From: Alphaproteobacteria bacterium | GTDB taxonomy: Bacteria; Pseudomonadota; Alphaproteobacteria; Micropepsales; Micropepsaceae | Assembly: GCA_016783965.1 (NCBI GenBank) | Contig: JADHVO010000003.1 | Coordinates: 124,001 to 188,000, forward strand | Direction of reading: 5' to 3' | Length of the DNA stretch: 64,000 bases | In this document: positions 43,181 through 51,780 of the stretch, piece by piece | Layout of the letters: each line of letters opens with the position of its first letter | Position numbering within the stretch: position 1 is the stretch's first letter | Notes under the pieces: model-generated | Database searches by the model: none | What the model was told of the DNA's origin: nothing | Seen by the model: only the letters and a program-made list of their open reading frames with translations | Translations under genes and position numbers: made by a program

Positions 43181-45189
43181 TGGAAGATTGGCGCCCTTCC
43201 GCGTTCACTCCGTTCGGTCGCCGCTTTGGCAGTGAACGCGATCGAGATTCCCAAGACCTGCGGCAGCTCCACCGGTCCGTACTTGCGGCGCACCAGCGGT
43301 CCAATTACGCCGGTGAAGACGCCCTGCAGCGGCTTGGGGATGCCATCTGCGGAGCGCTCGACCTTCCAACCGCATGCAGTGACGCGTTCTCGCTCGCGAT
43401 TGTTGAAATTCTCATGGGCGAGCCGCACATTTTCTTCATGCCCGAATTCGAAACCGGCTTGAATATGAAGCAGGCCGCGGAGCTCAAAGGCATCCTTCGG
43501 TGCAAGGAGTTCTTCCATGCACGGGAAGAGAAGATCATCTCCACGCTTCGGGGGACGCTCGATCGCGTGTTTTCTCATATCGTCGGCGCGCTCCCGAAGT
43601 TCGAAGTGCCCTCCCCATTCACCGTACCCCTGATCTACACCCTTCCTGAACCAAAGCGCATGATCGGCCAAATCATGGGCGCGTTTGCCATCGATGAGCT
43701 ACGTGATGCGGGCTTGTTCGTCGATCTCTTCAATACCATGTGGACCAACGCATGCCGCGTTTCCGGGATTGCCGACCCCCGCAATCCGAAGAAGCCGGTA
43801 ATCCCACCTGCCGACAGTCCGCTGCCGGTCGAGGACGTACTCGAGCGCTATCTTACGGGAACGCCATTTCTCAACCTCCTGCGTACACCGGTCCCGCTCA
43901 AGTTCACCCACCGTGATCGCTTCAGTCACATGCATGTCCTGGGCGGCTCCGGCTCGGGAAAAACTACCCTTCTCAAGAACCTCATTCTCCACGATATGAA
44001 GTCCGAGGATGAGCCCGCGCTTGTGATCGTCGATAGCCAAGGCGACCTTATCAATGAGGTTTGGAGACTTGAGACGGACCGTCGCATTTTGCTCATCAGT
44101 CCGCGCGACACGCAGTTCCCGCCCGCACTCAACATCTTTGATGTTCGACGCCTTGGGCATTACGAGCCAGGAGTGCGCGAGCAGGTGGTCGCGGGCGTGA
44201 TTGAAACCTTCGACTATCTTTTCGCCGGCCTTATCGGCGCCGAGTTGACCGCCAAGCAAACAGTCTTCTTTCGCTACATTGCACGACTGCTTATCACCCT
44301 GCCCGATACCATGGGCCGCAATGCGACCATCCTCGACATGCTCCGACTGATGGAGGACGCCGCACCGTATCGGCCGGCCATTGAGCGGCTTCCGGCACTT
44401 CAGCGGGAATTCTTTGAGCGTGAGTTCCTTGACCCAAAGAACGCGTCATACAAGCAGACACGCGAGCAAGTTCGCTATCGGCTCCATGCAATCCTGGAGA
44501 ACCCGACTATGCAGCGGCTCTTTACGTGCGAGCAGACCAGAGTGAACATCGCGGACGAGCTCAATTCCGGCACGATAATCCTTGTCGACACGGCAAAGGA
44601 CTTTCTCAAGTCATCCAGCGCAGACTTCGGAAAGCTCTTCATCTCGCTGGTGCTTCAAGCGATCGAGGAGCGTGCGGTCTTGCCTGAGCGCGATCGACGG
44701 GCGGCGTTCCTCATCGTGGATGAGGCGGCCGAGTACTTTGACCAGAATGTTGACAACCTGCTCACGACAGCGCGGAAATACCGATGCGGTTGCGTGTTCA
44801 GCCATCAATTCCTGGCGCAGGCTTCCCAGCACCTGCAATCGTCGCTCGCCGCAAACACGGCAATGAAGTTTGCAGCGGGCGTGAGCGACCGTGATGCGCG
44901 AGCGATGGCGCCCGAGATGCGAACAAAGGCGGAGTTTATTCTCGACCAGCCCCGACTGACTTTTGCCGCACACTTCCGGGGGACCACGCCGGCTGCGGTC
45001 TCCATCCCCATTGCGGTCGGAACAATGGAAGGCGAAGAGCACTTGTCTCGGCGGGACCAGGACGACCGGAGCTACTGGAACAGGCAAACTGTGGCCTTAT
45101 TTGCTGAGGACGTTATCGTCACACCTCCTCCGCGTCATGGGGCTCAGAATTCCAACGACGACGGAACCGAGCCGAGTGAAGAGTGGTAG
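43180..45189 (+). CDS. HerA/VirD4-like DNA-translocation ATPase
   Basis: This 669-residue protein has an N-terminal helical domain (about 1-230), Walker A (GGSGSGKTT, near residue 256) in the context RFSHMHVLGGSGSGKTTLLK, the VIVDSQGDLINEVW segment and Walker B (AAFLIVDEAAEYF, near residue 510). These match type IV coupling ATPases. There is no membrane segment, which the preceding gene supplies. It is a longer relative of the 393-residue ATPase at 2153. Confidence 0.88.
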   Translation: MEDWRPSAFTPFGRRFGSERDRDSQDLRQLHRSVLAAHQRSNYAGEDALQRLGDAICGALDLPTACSDAFSLAIVEILMGEPHIFFMPEFETGLNMKQAAELKGILRCKEFFHAREEKIISTLRGTLDRVFSHIVGALPKFEVPSPFTVPLIYTLPEPKRMIGQIMGAFAIDELRDAGLFVDLFNTMWTNACRVSGIADPRNPKKPVIPPADSPLPVEDVLERYLTGTPFLNLLRTPVPLKFTHRDRFSHMHVLGGSGSGKTTLLKNLILHDMKSEDEPALVIVDSQGDLINEVWRLETDRRILLISPRDTQFPPALNIFDVRRLGHYEPGVREQVVAGVIETFDYLFAGLIGAELTAKQTVFFRYIARLLITLPDTMGRNATILDMLRLMEDAAPYRPAIERLPALQREFFEREFLDPKNASYKQTREQVRYRLHAILENPTMQRLFTCEQTRVNIADELNSGTIILVDTAKDFLKSSSADFGKLFISLVLQAIEERAVLPERDRRAAFLIVDEAAEYFDQNVDNLLTTARKYRCGCVFSHQFLAQASQHLQSSLAANTAMKFAAGVSDRDARAMAPEMRTKAEFILDQPRLTFAAHFRGTTPAAVSIPIAVGTMEGEEHLSRRDQDDRSYWNRQTVALFAEDVIVTPPPRHGAQNSNDDGTEPSEEW

Positions 45190-45204
45190 GTGGTGGAGTA
45201 AACG

Positions 45205-45224
45205 TCTGCCGCGGTCGCGGCAGA
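45205..45224. terminator. Hairpin between convergent transfer genes
   Basis: TCTGCCGC and GCGGCAGA form a perfect 8-bp stem around GGTC, in the 52-bp gap between the ATPase gene and the convergent replication-relaxation gene. It could stop transcription from both sides; T runs are weak. Confidence 0.45.
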
Positions 45225-45241
45225 TATCTTCGTTCCGGCGA

Positions 45242-46183
45242 TTACGGCTGTGCGATGTCAAACGACCCGGTGCCCCTTGCCCAAGGCTCGCGGAGGAGAT
45301 CGGTCATGATCTCGGGTATACGCCAGTTCACCCCGAAGTCGGGGTTTGCTTTGAACAGGAAGTGGTCCGCGTAGCGGCCGGCGTTGCCACGAACATGCTC
45401 GATGAGATGCGCTAGGTGCGTCTTATTCGTCGTAACGGTGAGCACCAGGAGGTTCGGGATGCCCCAACACTCTTTGAAGCCTTGCCCCATCATGAGGGCG
45501 AGATAGCCGTCAAGCTTTCGGGCGAAGGTATTGTAGCCGCCCGGTTTACGCTCGATGCTCTCCGTGTTGCGATCAACCTCGACCGCAAAGAAGCGGTAAC
45601 CTTGTTTCGCATATTGGAGACCGAACAGGTCGTCCGGGATAAGCGTCTTGACTCCGACCCTCGTGGCGAGCGTTGCGCCATGCTTCGCCAGAACCTCGGT
45701 GCGCGCAATGTAACGGTGCCCGAGCTCGCCCGTGGCGAATTCGATGGAAGCTCCAACGCAAGCGCCCATGAAGCGGTGGAGGAACGGGTCCGTTCGGTCA
45801 ACCGGCTGCACACCCTGATCGCGAAGAAGAGCGCGTGACATCGGCGTGAGATCGTAGATGAGATGTTGGTATCGCGCGGCGAACGACTGGAACTGTTGCG
45901 GCGGCCGACTGAGGAGCGGTGCGCAGAACGCCGTACCGTTATAGAGCTTGGTGAGCCGGTTCGCGAACGCTGAGCGATCCTTGTGCCCGGAAAATCGATG
46001 CAGGTATGTCGATGGCAGGGGACCGTGCCGGTTGATGGCCCCGAACATGCGCAGGTCGGCCGGCCCGAGCGAGAGCCGCTGCCCGACCGGTTGTGGCGAC
46101 GCAGAGCGTAAGCGGCGCAGTAGCGAATCGGTCTGCATGCGGCGGATGTACCTGAAGGGCGGGCGCCTGTAACCGTTCGCCAT
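45242..46183 (-). CDS. Replication-relaxation family protein
   Basis: This 313-residue protein has an N-terminal winged-helix-like part (LGPADLRMFGAINRHGPLPS), a middle HRFMGACVGASIEFA region and a C-terminal core with PDDLFGLQY, FFAVEVDRNTES and FARKLDGYLALM. The spacing PD-x2-F ... FF-x2-ExD-R/L matches the truncated paralogue at 13286 and resembles a PD-(D/E)xK-like fold, which is inference. The family is linked to element replication or transfer. Start could also be MQTDSL (46138). Confidence 0.7.
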   Translation of the reverse strand: MANGYRRPPFRYIRRMQTDSLLRRLRSASPQPVGQRLSLGPADLRMFGAINRHGPLPSTYLHRFSGHKDRSAFANRLTKLYNGTAFCAPLLSRPPQQFQSFAARYQHLIYDLTPMSRALLRDQGVQPVDRTDPFLHRFMGACVGASIEFATGELGHRYIARTEVLAKHGATLATRVGVKTLIPDDLFGLQYAKQGYRFFAVEVDRNTESIERKPGGYNTFARKLDGYLALMMGQGFKECWGIPNLLVLTVTTNKTHLAHLIEHVRGNAGRYADHFLFKANPDFGVNWRIPEIMTDLLREPWARGTGSFDIAQP

Positions 46184-46523
46184 GGCGAGCGATGCGCCGC
46201 CATGACCGCCATAGCCCGGTATGCGGAGCGCACGACAACTATCAATCCTTCGCCGCTTCTGTGCGTCATCCGTCGTCGTCGGCTCGGGGAGCCGGTTGCG
46301 GCTTGGCGCGATCGTTCCCGCGTTGAAGGGATGTTCGCTTATGGGCGTGGTTGCATTGGCGGTGTCTCACTTGGCTCGCATCGTTGTTGCCGCGCGCCGG
46401 CTGTAACCGGGGGCGCTCTAGAGCCATATGTCGCGGCGTTGGCAGCAAAACGATTTGGCCGAATACTGGGAAAATCCGCCGAGAAAGCACCAATAGGCAT
46501 CCCCATACAGAGACGGGTGCCGT
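46184..46523. other. Divergent intergenic region
   Basis: It lies between the replication-relaxation and transpeptidase genes. No credible gene; no operator-like box of the GATAT type is seen. Confidence 0.4.
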
Positions 46524-47087
46524 ATGGGACGCGCTATCGCGTCGGGACCCGTCCCCAGCCATGCGTCGGCGTCGCTGTGCTGCCTTGTAATCTGCTCAGC
46601 CCTCCATTGTGAACCGACGCAGATCCCGGTAGCGACTCGCGATAAACTCACACTCGCTCCGCAAAAGGATCGCAACTTGGCCAAGGCAATTTCAGTGGAT
46701 ATGCCGTCGTTCACGATCACGGCTTCGGAGGACGGCAAGGTCGTGAAGACAATCGACCGGTGTGCGTTTGGACGGGTGGGCCATCTAACGCCCATTATCG
46801 AGAACGGCGACATCTCGCCGACCAAGCGTGATCGCAACCACGTAAGCAGTCTGTACAAAGACTCAAAAGGCCATCCCGCGGTCATGCGGTTCGCCTTGTT
46901 TTTCGAGCAAGACCCCACCTGCGCCTTCCACGAGGGCGATCCCAATACGCCATCGCACGGGTGCGTGCATTTGCTGTCCGCAGACGCGGAGTGGCTCTTT
47001 GATTGGGCCGGACATGATCCGGTCGCGTTGCATATGAAAGGGCCCTACCCGGCATCGCCCGTGAAGGCAGGCGCTGCGTCTGCCTAG
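46524..47087 (+). CDS. L,D-transpeptidase (YkuD) family protein
   Basis: This 187-residue protein has the YkuD core with the catalytic SHGCVHL motif (Cys near residue 146) and the preceding acidic/His stretch. An N-terminal hydrophobic run with cysteines (SLCCLVICSALHC) suggests export. It would crosslink or anchor proteins to peptidoglycan and may open the wall for DNA transfer. Its position in the transfer module supports that. Confidence 0.8.
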   Translation: MGRAIASGPVPSHASASLCCLVICSALHCEPTQIPVATRDKLTLAPQKDRNLAKAISVDMPSFTITASEDGKVVKTIDRCAFGRVGHLTPIIENGDISPTKRDRNHVSSLYKDSKGHPAVMRFALFFEQDPTCAFHEGDPNTPSHGCVHLLSADAEWLFDWAGHDPVALHMKGPYPASPVKAGAASA

Positions 47088-47109
47088 CGTGCCACGCGAA
47101 CGAAAGAAC

Positions 47110-47134
47110 GGCCCGAAGCAACTCCGTTCGGGCC
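47110..47134 (-). terminator. Hairpin between the transpeptidase gene and alpA
   Basis: GGCCCGAA and TTCGGGCC form an 8-bp stem; on the minus strand GTTCTTTCG follows, which is a weak T run for the alpA transcript. Confidence 0.5.
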
Positions 47135-47147
47135 GCTCTCCGCTCCT

Positions 47148-47345
47148 TCAAGAGGAGCCGGTGTGTCCATCGCGTTCAGCCACGCGTGCCTCCATCCAGG
47201 ACTGTATCTCTTCTTCGACCCAGCCAACCCTGCATTGGCCCAAGTTAACCCGCTTGGGGAACCTGCCAGCCGCCTCAAGCCTGGCGATGTGCGCTCCCGA
47301 GTACAGTACGAGTTGAGACACTTGCTTCTTCGATAAGAACCGCAT
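47148..47345 (-). CDS. AlpA-family regulatory protein
   Basis: This 65-residue protein begins MRFLSKKQVSQLVLYSGAHI and has RLEAAGRFPKRVNLGQCRVG and VEEEIQSWME, the AlpA/Prophage CP4-57 HTH pattern. Such proteins activate or direct P4-type integrases, and this one lies just downstream of one. Confidence 0.88.
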   Translation of the reverse strand: MRFLSKKQVSQLVLYSGAHIARLEAAGRFPKRVNLGQCRVGWVEEEIQSWMEARVAERDGHTGSS

Positions 47346-47459
47346 CGCGGTCTCCCATAGTTGGGAGCATCGCGATGCCCCGAGGTTGCTGCCCCAGGCG
47401 AAGAGAGTTTGCAGGAAGGCCTCTCACTTCTCAACAGCGTCCTGCATCACCGGCGCCCC

Positions 47460-48572
47460 CTAACTCATTTCAGGTTGCAGTAGCCTCGCTAGAAAGCTTT
47501 CGTACCGAGCGAGCGCTTCGCGTTTCTCGTCTAGCCGATCGTAGCGGTCGTAGATCTCATCGAGTACCGGCGGGGCGTGGTTGATGAGCACTTCACAAAC
47601 TTCCCTCGGCACTTTGAGGCGCGCCATGTTCGAACGAAACGTTCGTCTAAGATCGCGAAGTTGCCACTCGCTTGTCTTTGAATCCTTCTGGATCTGACGC
47701 CGAATTTTGCTCCACGCGCCGCTCGAAAGGTGGCTCTCGCCCCACCGCGATAGAAAGTAGTGCTTGCCATGCGGTGTAGCATCAAGGATCTGCTTCGCCA
47801 TCGGCATCACCGGTATCGAGTGGTCCCGACCGTTCTTTGTGTGGGACCCCGGGATGGTGAGCACACCGTCGACAAGCCATTCACGGCGGATGGAAGCGGT
47901 CTCCGTGTTGCGGGTGCCCCAAAGGATCAAAAGGCGAACAATAGCATTCGTCGATCCTCCCGCAGCCAGCCAGACAGCCTCTAGCTCGGCGTCCGAGAGT
48001 ATCCGGCTGCGCTTGTTTGGCGTGGACGGCTGCTCATAACCCTCCATCGGCGAGTGCTTGAGGTATCTACGAGGAGGCCGCGTGCACCACCTCAGGAAAC
48101 ACCGCATCGCACGGAAAACATGAAGCTGCGCGGACGGCCGGTCTTTGAGCCTATCGAGGCATTTCTGAATGTGTGCGTCGCCCACCTCGTCCAGAAACTC
48201 GGGGAAATCCTTGACATGCAACTTGAGCAAGCTCGTCATCCCAGCTTTCGTCTTGATGGCGCGATTGCGATAGTTTTCCTCCAGGAACTGGAGCTTCGCG
48301 GCCTCAACGGGTACCCGTATCTGCTTCGGTCGCAGGTCCAGCTCTGCGGACAAGAGCTTCTTGGCTTCTGCTCTTGCGTCGGACAGCGAGAGTGCCGGGT
48401 AGTGACCGAGCGTCACGCGATCGCGGTATGACCCACGCATGACGGTCCACGTCTTGGTTCGCTTGCCTACGCGAATTCCGAACCCCGGCGTTGTGTCGTC
48501 CCAGTACGTTCGGTTTGCAGCCGGCTTAAGTTTGCTCACGGCCATATCGGTAAGGTGCAGATTAGGCATCAA
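47460..48572 (-). CDS. P4-type tyrosine integrase
   Basis: This 370-residue integrase has an N-terminal Arm DNA-binding (DUF4102) domain (LTDMAVSKLKPA, TPGFGIRVGKRTKTW), a core-binding domain and a catalytic domain with Arg in LLILWGTRNTETASI, the RDLRRTF box (Arg replaces the usual first His), and a His/Tyr end (INHAPPVLDEIYDRYD). The gene points away from the tRNA half 144 bp upstream, the usual arrangement for tRNA-targeting islands. Confidence 0.92.
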   Translation of the reverse strand: MMPNLHLTDMAVSKLKPAANRTYWDDTTPGFGIRVGKRTKTWTVMRGSYRDRVTLGHYPALSLSDARAEAKKLLSAELDLRPKQIRVPVEAAKLQFLEENYRNRAIKTKAGMTSLLKLHVKDFPEFLDEVGDAHIQKCLDRLKDRPSAQLHVFRAMRCFLRWCTRPPRRYLKHSPMEGYEQPSTPNKRSRILSDAELEAVWLAAGGSTNAIVRLLILWGTRNTETASIRREWLVDGVLTIPGSHTKNGRDHSIPVMPMAKQILDATPHGKHYFLSRWGESHLSSGAWSKIRRQIQKDSKTSEWQLRDLRRTFRSNMARLKVPREVCEVLINHAPPVLDEIYDRYDRLDEKREALARYESFLARLLQPEMS

Positions 48573-48716
48573 AATTTGTCTCCTTTTTGTCTCTTAAATC
48601 GGCGGCGTACAGGCGATTCCGGATGAGCACGCATGAGACGTGCATCGACCGAAATCGCAAGGCCATCAAAGAGTTAGGAGAAGCGGTGAGTAGCTATGCG
48701 GAAGGATCAAATCGGT

Positions 48717-48753
48717 TGGGAAGCTTCCGTTCTACCATTGAACTACGCCCGCG
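48717..48753 (-). tRNA. tRNA-Gly(CCC) fragment, 5' half only
   Basis: On the minus strand the sequence begins GCGGGCGTAGTTCAATGG, continues through the D arm and anticodon stem and ends in the loop TTCCCAA. It matches glycine tRNA up to base 38. Then it diverges (CCGATTTG), with no T arm or acceptor. This marks an integration crossover in the anticodon loop and is the right edge of the island. The missing half was not found in the window. Confidence 0.8.
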
Positions 48754-48923
48754 TGCTCTTCATGCATAGCACGGTTTTGTTTCTGCGGGGGAGAGCCCAA
48801 CAGCCTCGTTTCAGCAGCGACGCATTCCGCTGCGACGGCCCTTGTCAGGAGATAGCAGACGGCGACTGCGTCGTCCGGCGCTCGAGGGAGCCATCCAGGG
48901 CCTTCAGACGCGCGGTAGCGCCG

Positions 48924-49562
48924 TCAGGCGAGCATTGGGGTCATGCCGGGCTCTGCCTTTGCCATGGCGCGCTGATAGGCAGGACGCGCGCCGATTCGGG
49001 CGAGATAGGCACGCAGGTTGGGAAAGGCCTCAATCGACAGGTTGCGGAAGGCCCGGCTCGTGGTCAGGCAGTAGACCATCATGATGTCGGCCGTCGTGAG
49101 ACTTTGTCCGCCGAAGAATGGCGCCTCGCCGAGCCGCTTTTCCACCATCGCCCAGCCGCGCTGACTGCGATCGTTCACGAAGACTGAGGCAGGGTTGGCA
49201 GCCCCGCCGCCTCCCGCCAGCACGAGCTGCATCATCAGCGTGGTCATGAAGGTGCCGTTGGACCAGTGAAACCAGAACAGATGGTCGGCGAAGTCCTTGT
49301 CGGTCGGCTTCGGTACCAGTCTGCCGTTGCCGTACTTCGCAACGATGTAGTCGCAAATCGCGCCGCTCTCGCCCAGGACGAGATTGCCATCGGTGATCAC
49401 CGGGGCGATGCCCATCGGATGCAGCGCTTTGTACTCATCCGGTGCGAGGCGATTGTCGGCACGTCGGTCGTAGCGCTTGAGCTGATAGTCGAGACCCAGC
49501 TCTTCGCATAGCCAAACGATGCGCTCGGATTGGGAAATCCCCAGATGATGGACAGTCAGCAT
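48924..49562 (-). CDS. Glutathione S-transferase
   Basis: This 212-residue GST begins MLTVHHLGISQSERIVWLCE with an N-terminal thioredoxin-like domain (residues about 1-80, LGESGAICDYIV) and an all-helical C-terminal domain. ATG 49562 follows GGAG. It conjugates glutathione to electrophiles in the cytoplasm; substrate unknown. It is the first backbone gene beside the island. Confidence 0.85.
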   Translation of the reverse strand: MLTVHHLGISQSERIVWLCEELGLDYQLKRYDRRADNRLAPDEYKALHPMGIAPVITDGNLVLGESGAICDYIVAKYGNGRLVPKPTDKDFADHLFWFHWSNGTFMTTLMMQLVLAGGGGAANPASVFVNDRSQRGWAMVEKRLGEAPFFGGQSLTTADIMMVYCLTTSRAFRNLSIEAFPNLRAYLARIGARPAYQRAMAKAEPGMTPMLA

Positions 49563-49668
49563 TCGTGAGCTCCTTCTCGGGCCAGCGCGACCTTCTGACC
49601 AAACTATGCTCGATTCCATGTTTGTCGTGACGCTTGATCGCAGGCTGTTCGGCTGGGCGAGGGTCGGA

Positions 49669-50148
49669 TCAACTCTTCCCGCCATCCCCATTTTCGAGAT
49701 GACTGTCGGCCACCGCGGCGAGTTCGTCTGGTTTCGATCCTGCAAGCATCGCGTGGATTTGCTGCGTCAATTCCGTATTGAGCTTGATCAGACTGTGCAC
49801 GTCGTCCTGGATTTTGATAAGCGCTTCGGCATCCTGGAAGGTTTGCAGCGCCTGCTTGTCGGACGCAGCCGCGGCAACCTTTTGGCCAACCATGATCACG
49901 GAGAGCAGAACGAGTTGCAGGAACGTCTGCGCGATCCACGCGACAAGTGGACCGATGCCGCCGCGAACGGCTTCCGGAAGGCTGACAAGAGCAATGGCAG
50001 CAAAAATGTAAGCGCACCACATCGTGCCGACGCCATTCGTAATGAGGATGGCAAGTCGGCCGTTGAAGCCAATGTGCTCTTTCTCGATGAGAGCCGGCCC
50101 GTCCCTCAGGCGGTCGGCTATCCGCGGGTGCGGCAAATGAATTTTCAT
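49669..50148 (-). CDS. DUF1003-like membrane protein
   Basis: This 159-residue protein has two helices (NGVGTMWCAYIFAAIALVSL and LVAWIAQTFLQLVLLSVIMV) separated by a short loop, then a helical tail with QDAEALIKIQDDVHSLIKLN, the DUF1003-type layout. Function unknown. ATG 50148 was preferred to an upstream TTG because a GGGGGG stretch lies just ahead of it. Confidence 0.7.
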   Translation of the reverse strand: MKIHLPHPRIADRLRDGPALIEKEHIGFNGRLAILITNGVGTMWCAYIFAAIALVSLPEAVRGGIGPLVAWIAQTFLQLVLLSVIMVGQKVAAAASDKQALQTFQDAEALIKIQDDVHSLIKLNTELTQQIHAMLAGSKPDELAAVADSHLENGDGGKS

Positions 50149-50328
50149 TCTCGGAAAGCCCCCCAAAGGCTCACTTGACTCGGCGACGATACGCCAAGAT
50201 GTGAAGGCTGGCGACCAGACATCCAGCCGAGCCGTGACGTTCTGCGATGAATACGCCGTTCCGCAGACGGAACATGCGCATTGGGGATACGGCCGAGGTC
50301 GCTGCGAGGCGACCTCGGCGTCACCGGG

Positions 50329-51573
50329 TTAGTTCACAACGCGCTCGATGATGATGGCCGGCGCCATGCCGCCGCCCGCGCACATGGTGACGAGACCGCG
50401 GCGCAGGTTGCGGCGCTCCAGTTCGTCCAGCACGGTGCCGATCAGCATCGAGCCGGTGGCACCGATGGGATGGCCGAGCGCCATGGCGCCGCCGTTCACG
50501 TTGACCTTGTTGCGGTCGAGCTTGAGGTCGCGGATGAACTTCTCCGCGACCACGGCGAACGCCTCGTTGATCTCGAACAGGTCGATATCATCCAGCGTGA
50601 GGCCGGCGCGGGCAAGCACGCGCTTCGCGGCAGGCACGGGCGCGTTCAGCATCAGGGTCGGGCAGTCGCCCTGGTTCGCTGTGGCGACGACGCGGGCGCG
50701 CGGCTTCATGCCGTTCTTCTTCGCGTACTCCGGCGAGGCGAGCAGCAACGCCGCAGACCCGTCGACCACGCCCGACGAATTGCCGGCGTGGTGGATGTGC
50801 TTGATCTTCACGTCGGGGTACTTCGCCAGGATCAGGCTGCGGAAGGTCAGGCCGTCGGCGTTGAGCGGGACGTCGGCGAGTTGCTCGAACGAGGGCTTGA
50901 GGCCGGCGAGGCCTTCCAAGGTGGTCTGAGGGCGCGGGAATTCCTCATGGTCAAGCGCAACGGAGCCGTCGTCGTTCATCACCGGCACGAGGCTCTTCTT
51001 GAAATGGCCGCCCTTGATCGCGATGTCGGCGCGGCGCTGGCTTTCGAGAGCGAGCGCGTCGACATCCGCACGCGTGATGCCTTCCATCGTGGCAATGGTG
51101 TCGGCGCAGACGCCCTGGTTGGTCTGCGGGTGAAGCGCACGGAGGTGCAGGTTGCCGGTGTCGAACAGCGGCGGGCCATCTTCGGACGAGCGGCGATTGG
51201 GCATCGACATCATCTCGGTGCCGCCGGCGACGACGAGATCGGCCATGCCGGCCATGATCGAAGTCGCAGCCATGTTCACCGAGGTGATGCCCGAGCCGCA
51301 GAAACGGTCGAGCGTCACCCCGCTGGCGCGGATGTCGTAGCCGGCGTCGAGCGCCGACATGCGGCCGAGGTCGCAGCTCTGCGGGCCGCGCTGAGAGCTA
51401 GTGCCCCAGATCACGTCGTCGACCTGTTCGGTCTTGAGATTGTTGCGTTCGGCGAGTGCCCTGAGGACGGTCGAGCCGAGGCGCTGCGGATGGATCTGGC
51501 TGAGCGCCCCCTTGGGATATTTGCCAATGCCGCGCGGGGTGCGGACGGCGTCAATGATATAGGCGTCGGTCAT
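50329..51573 (-). CDS. Acetyl-CoA acetyltransferase / thiolase
   Basis: This 414-residue thiolase has the nucleophile motif DRFCGSGITS (Cys near residue 92), GGAMALGHPIGATG and the C-terminal CAGGG motif. It makes or cleaves beta-ketoacyl-CoA, in fatty acid or isoprenoid/PHB pathways. Both domains are complete. ATG follows GGGAGAGAAC. Confidence 0.93.
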   Translation of the reverse strand: MTDAYIIDAVRTPRGIGKYPKGALSQIHPQRLGSTVLRALAERNNLKTEQVDDVIWGTSSQRGPQSCDLGRMSALDAGYDIRASGVTLDRFCGSGITSVNMAATSIMAGMADLVVAGGTEMMSMPNRRSSEDGPPLFDTGNLHLRALHPQTNQGVCADTIATMEGITRADVDALALESQRRADIAIKGGHFKKSLVPVMNDDGSVALDHEEFPRPQTTLEGLAGLKPSFEQLADVPLNADGLTFRSLILAKYPDVKIKHIHHAGNSSGVVDGSAALLLASPEYAKKNGMKPRARVVATANQGDCPTLMLNAPVPAAKRVLARAGLTLDDIDLFEINEAFAVVAEKFIRDLKLDRNKVNVNGGAMALGHPIGATGSMLIGTVLDELERRNLRRGLVTMCAGGGMAPAIIIERVVN

Positions 51574-51650
51574 GATGTTCTCTCCCGATAGGGTCTGTTC
51601 TGGCCCTATCGGGCCGACATCACGCCCGCGCCGTCAAGTGTGACGTGGCG

Positions 51651-51779
51651 TCAGGCGGTTCCGGCAAAGGCATTGAGGCGCATCATTTCTTCGAAGTTGC
51701 GACGATAGAACCTGTCCTTCGCATCCTCGCTGAGGGCTAGCGGTGGCGCGACTTGGTGGCCTCTTGGGCGGGCCGCCAT
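51651..51779 (-). pseudogene. C-terminal fragment of an amidohydrolase-like gene
   Basis: It reads ...LALSEDAKDRFYRRNFEEMM, a common end of amidohydrolase-2 type proteins, without an upstream domain. Probably a remnant. Confidence 0.35.
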
Positions 51780-51780
51780 A

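Larger units (their letters stand above)
1..48753. mobile_element. Composite genomic island, left end outside or unresolved
   Basis: The right edge is set by a tRNA-Gly(CCC) gene truncated just after the anticodon loop, next to a P4-type integrase. To its left lie typical island genes: two tyrosine recombinases, AlpA and excisionase-type HTH proteins, two VirD4-like ATPases, two replication-relaxation proteins, ArdC, a hicBA remnant and metal resistance cargo. The other half of the tRNA gene was not found inside the window, so the left end may lie beyond base 1 or may have been lost. Two integrases suggest nested or successive insertions. The cold-shock and YkgJ-family genes near base 1000 could be either backbone or cargo. 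Confidence 0.55.

Noticed and set aside
48573..48753. Complete tRNA-Gly or a group I intron in its anticodon loop
   Set aside because: No T arm or acceptor follows, and the integrase gene begins only 144 bp away, leaving no room for an intron and 3' exon.
50281..51591. 436-codon ORF on the plus strand
   Set aside because: Antisense shadow of the thiolase gene.
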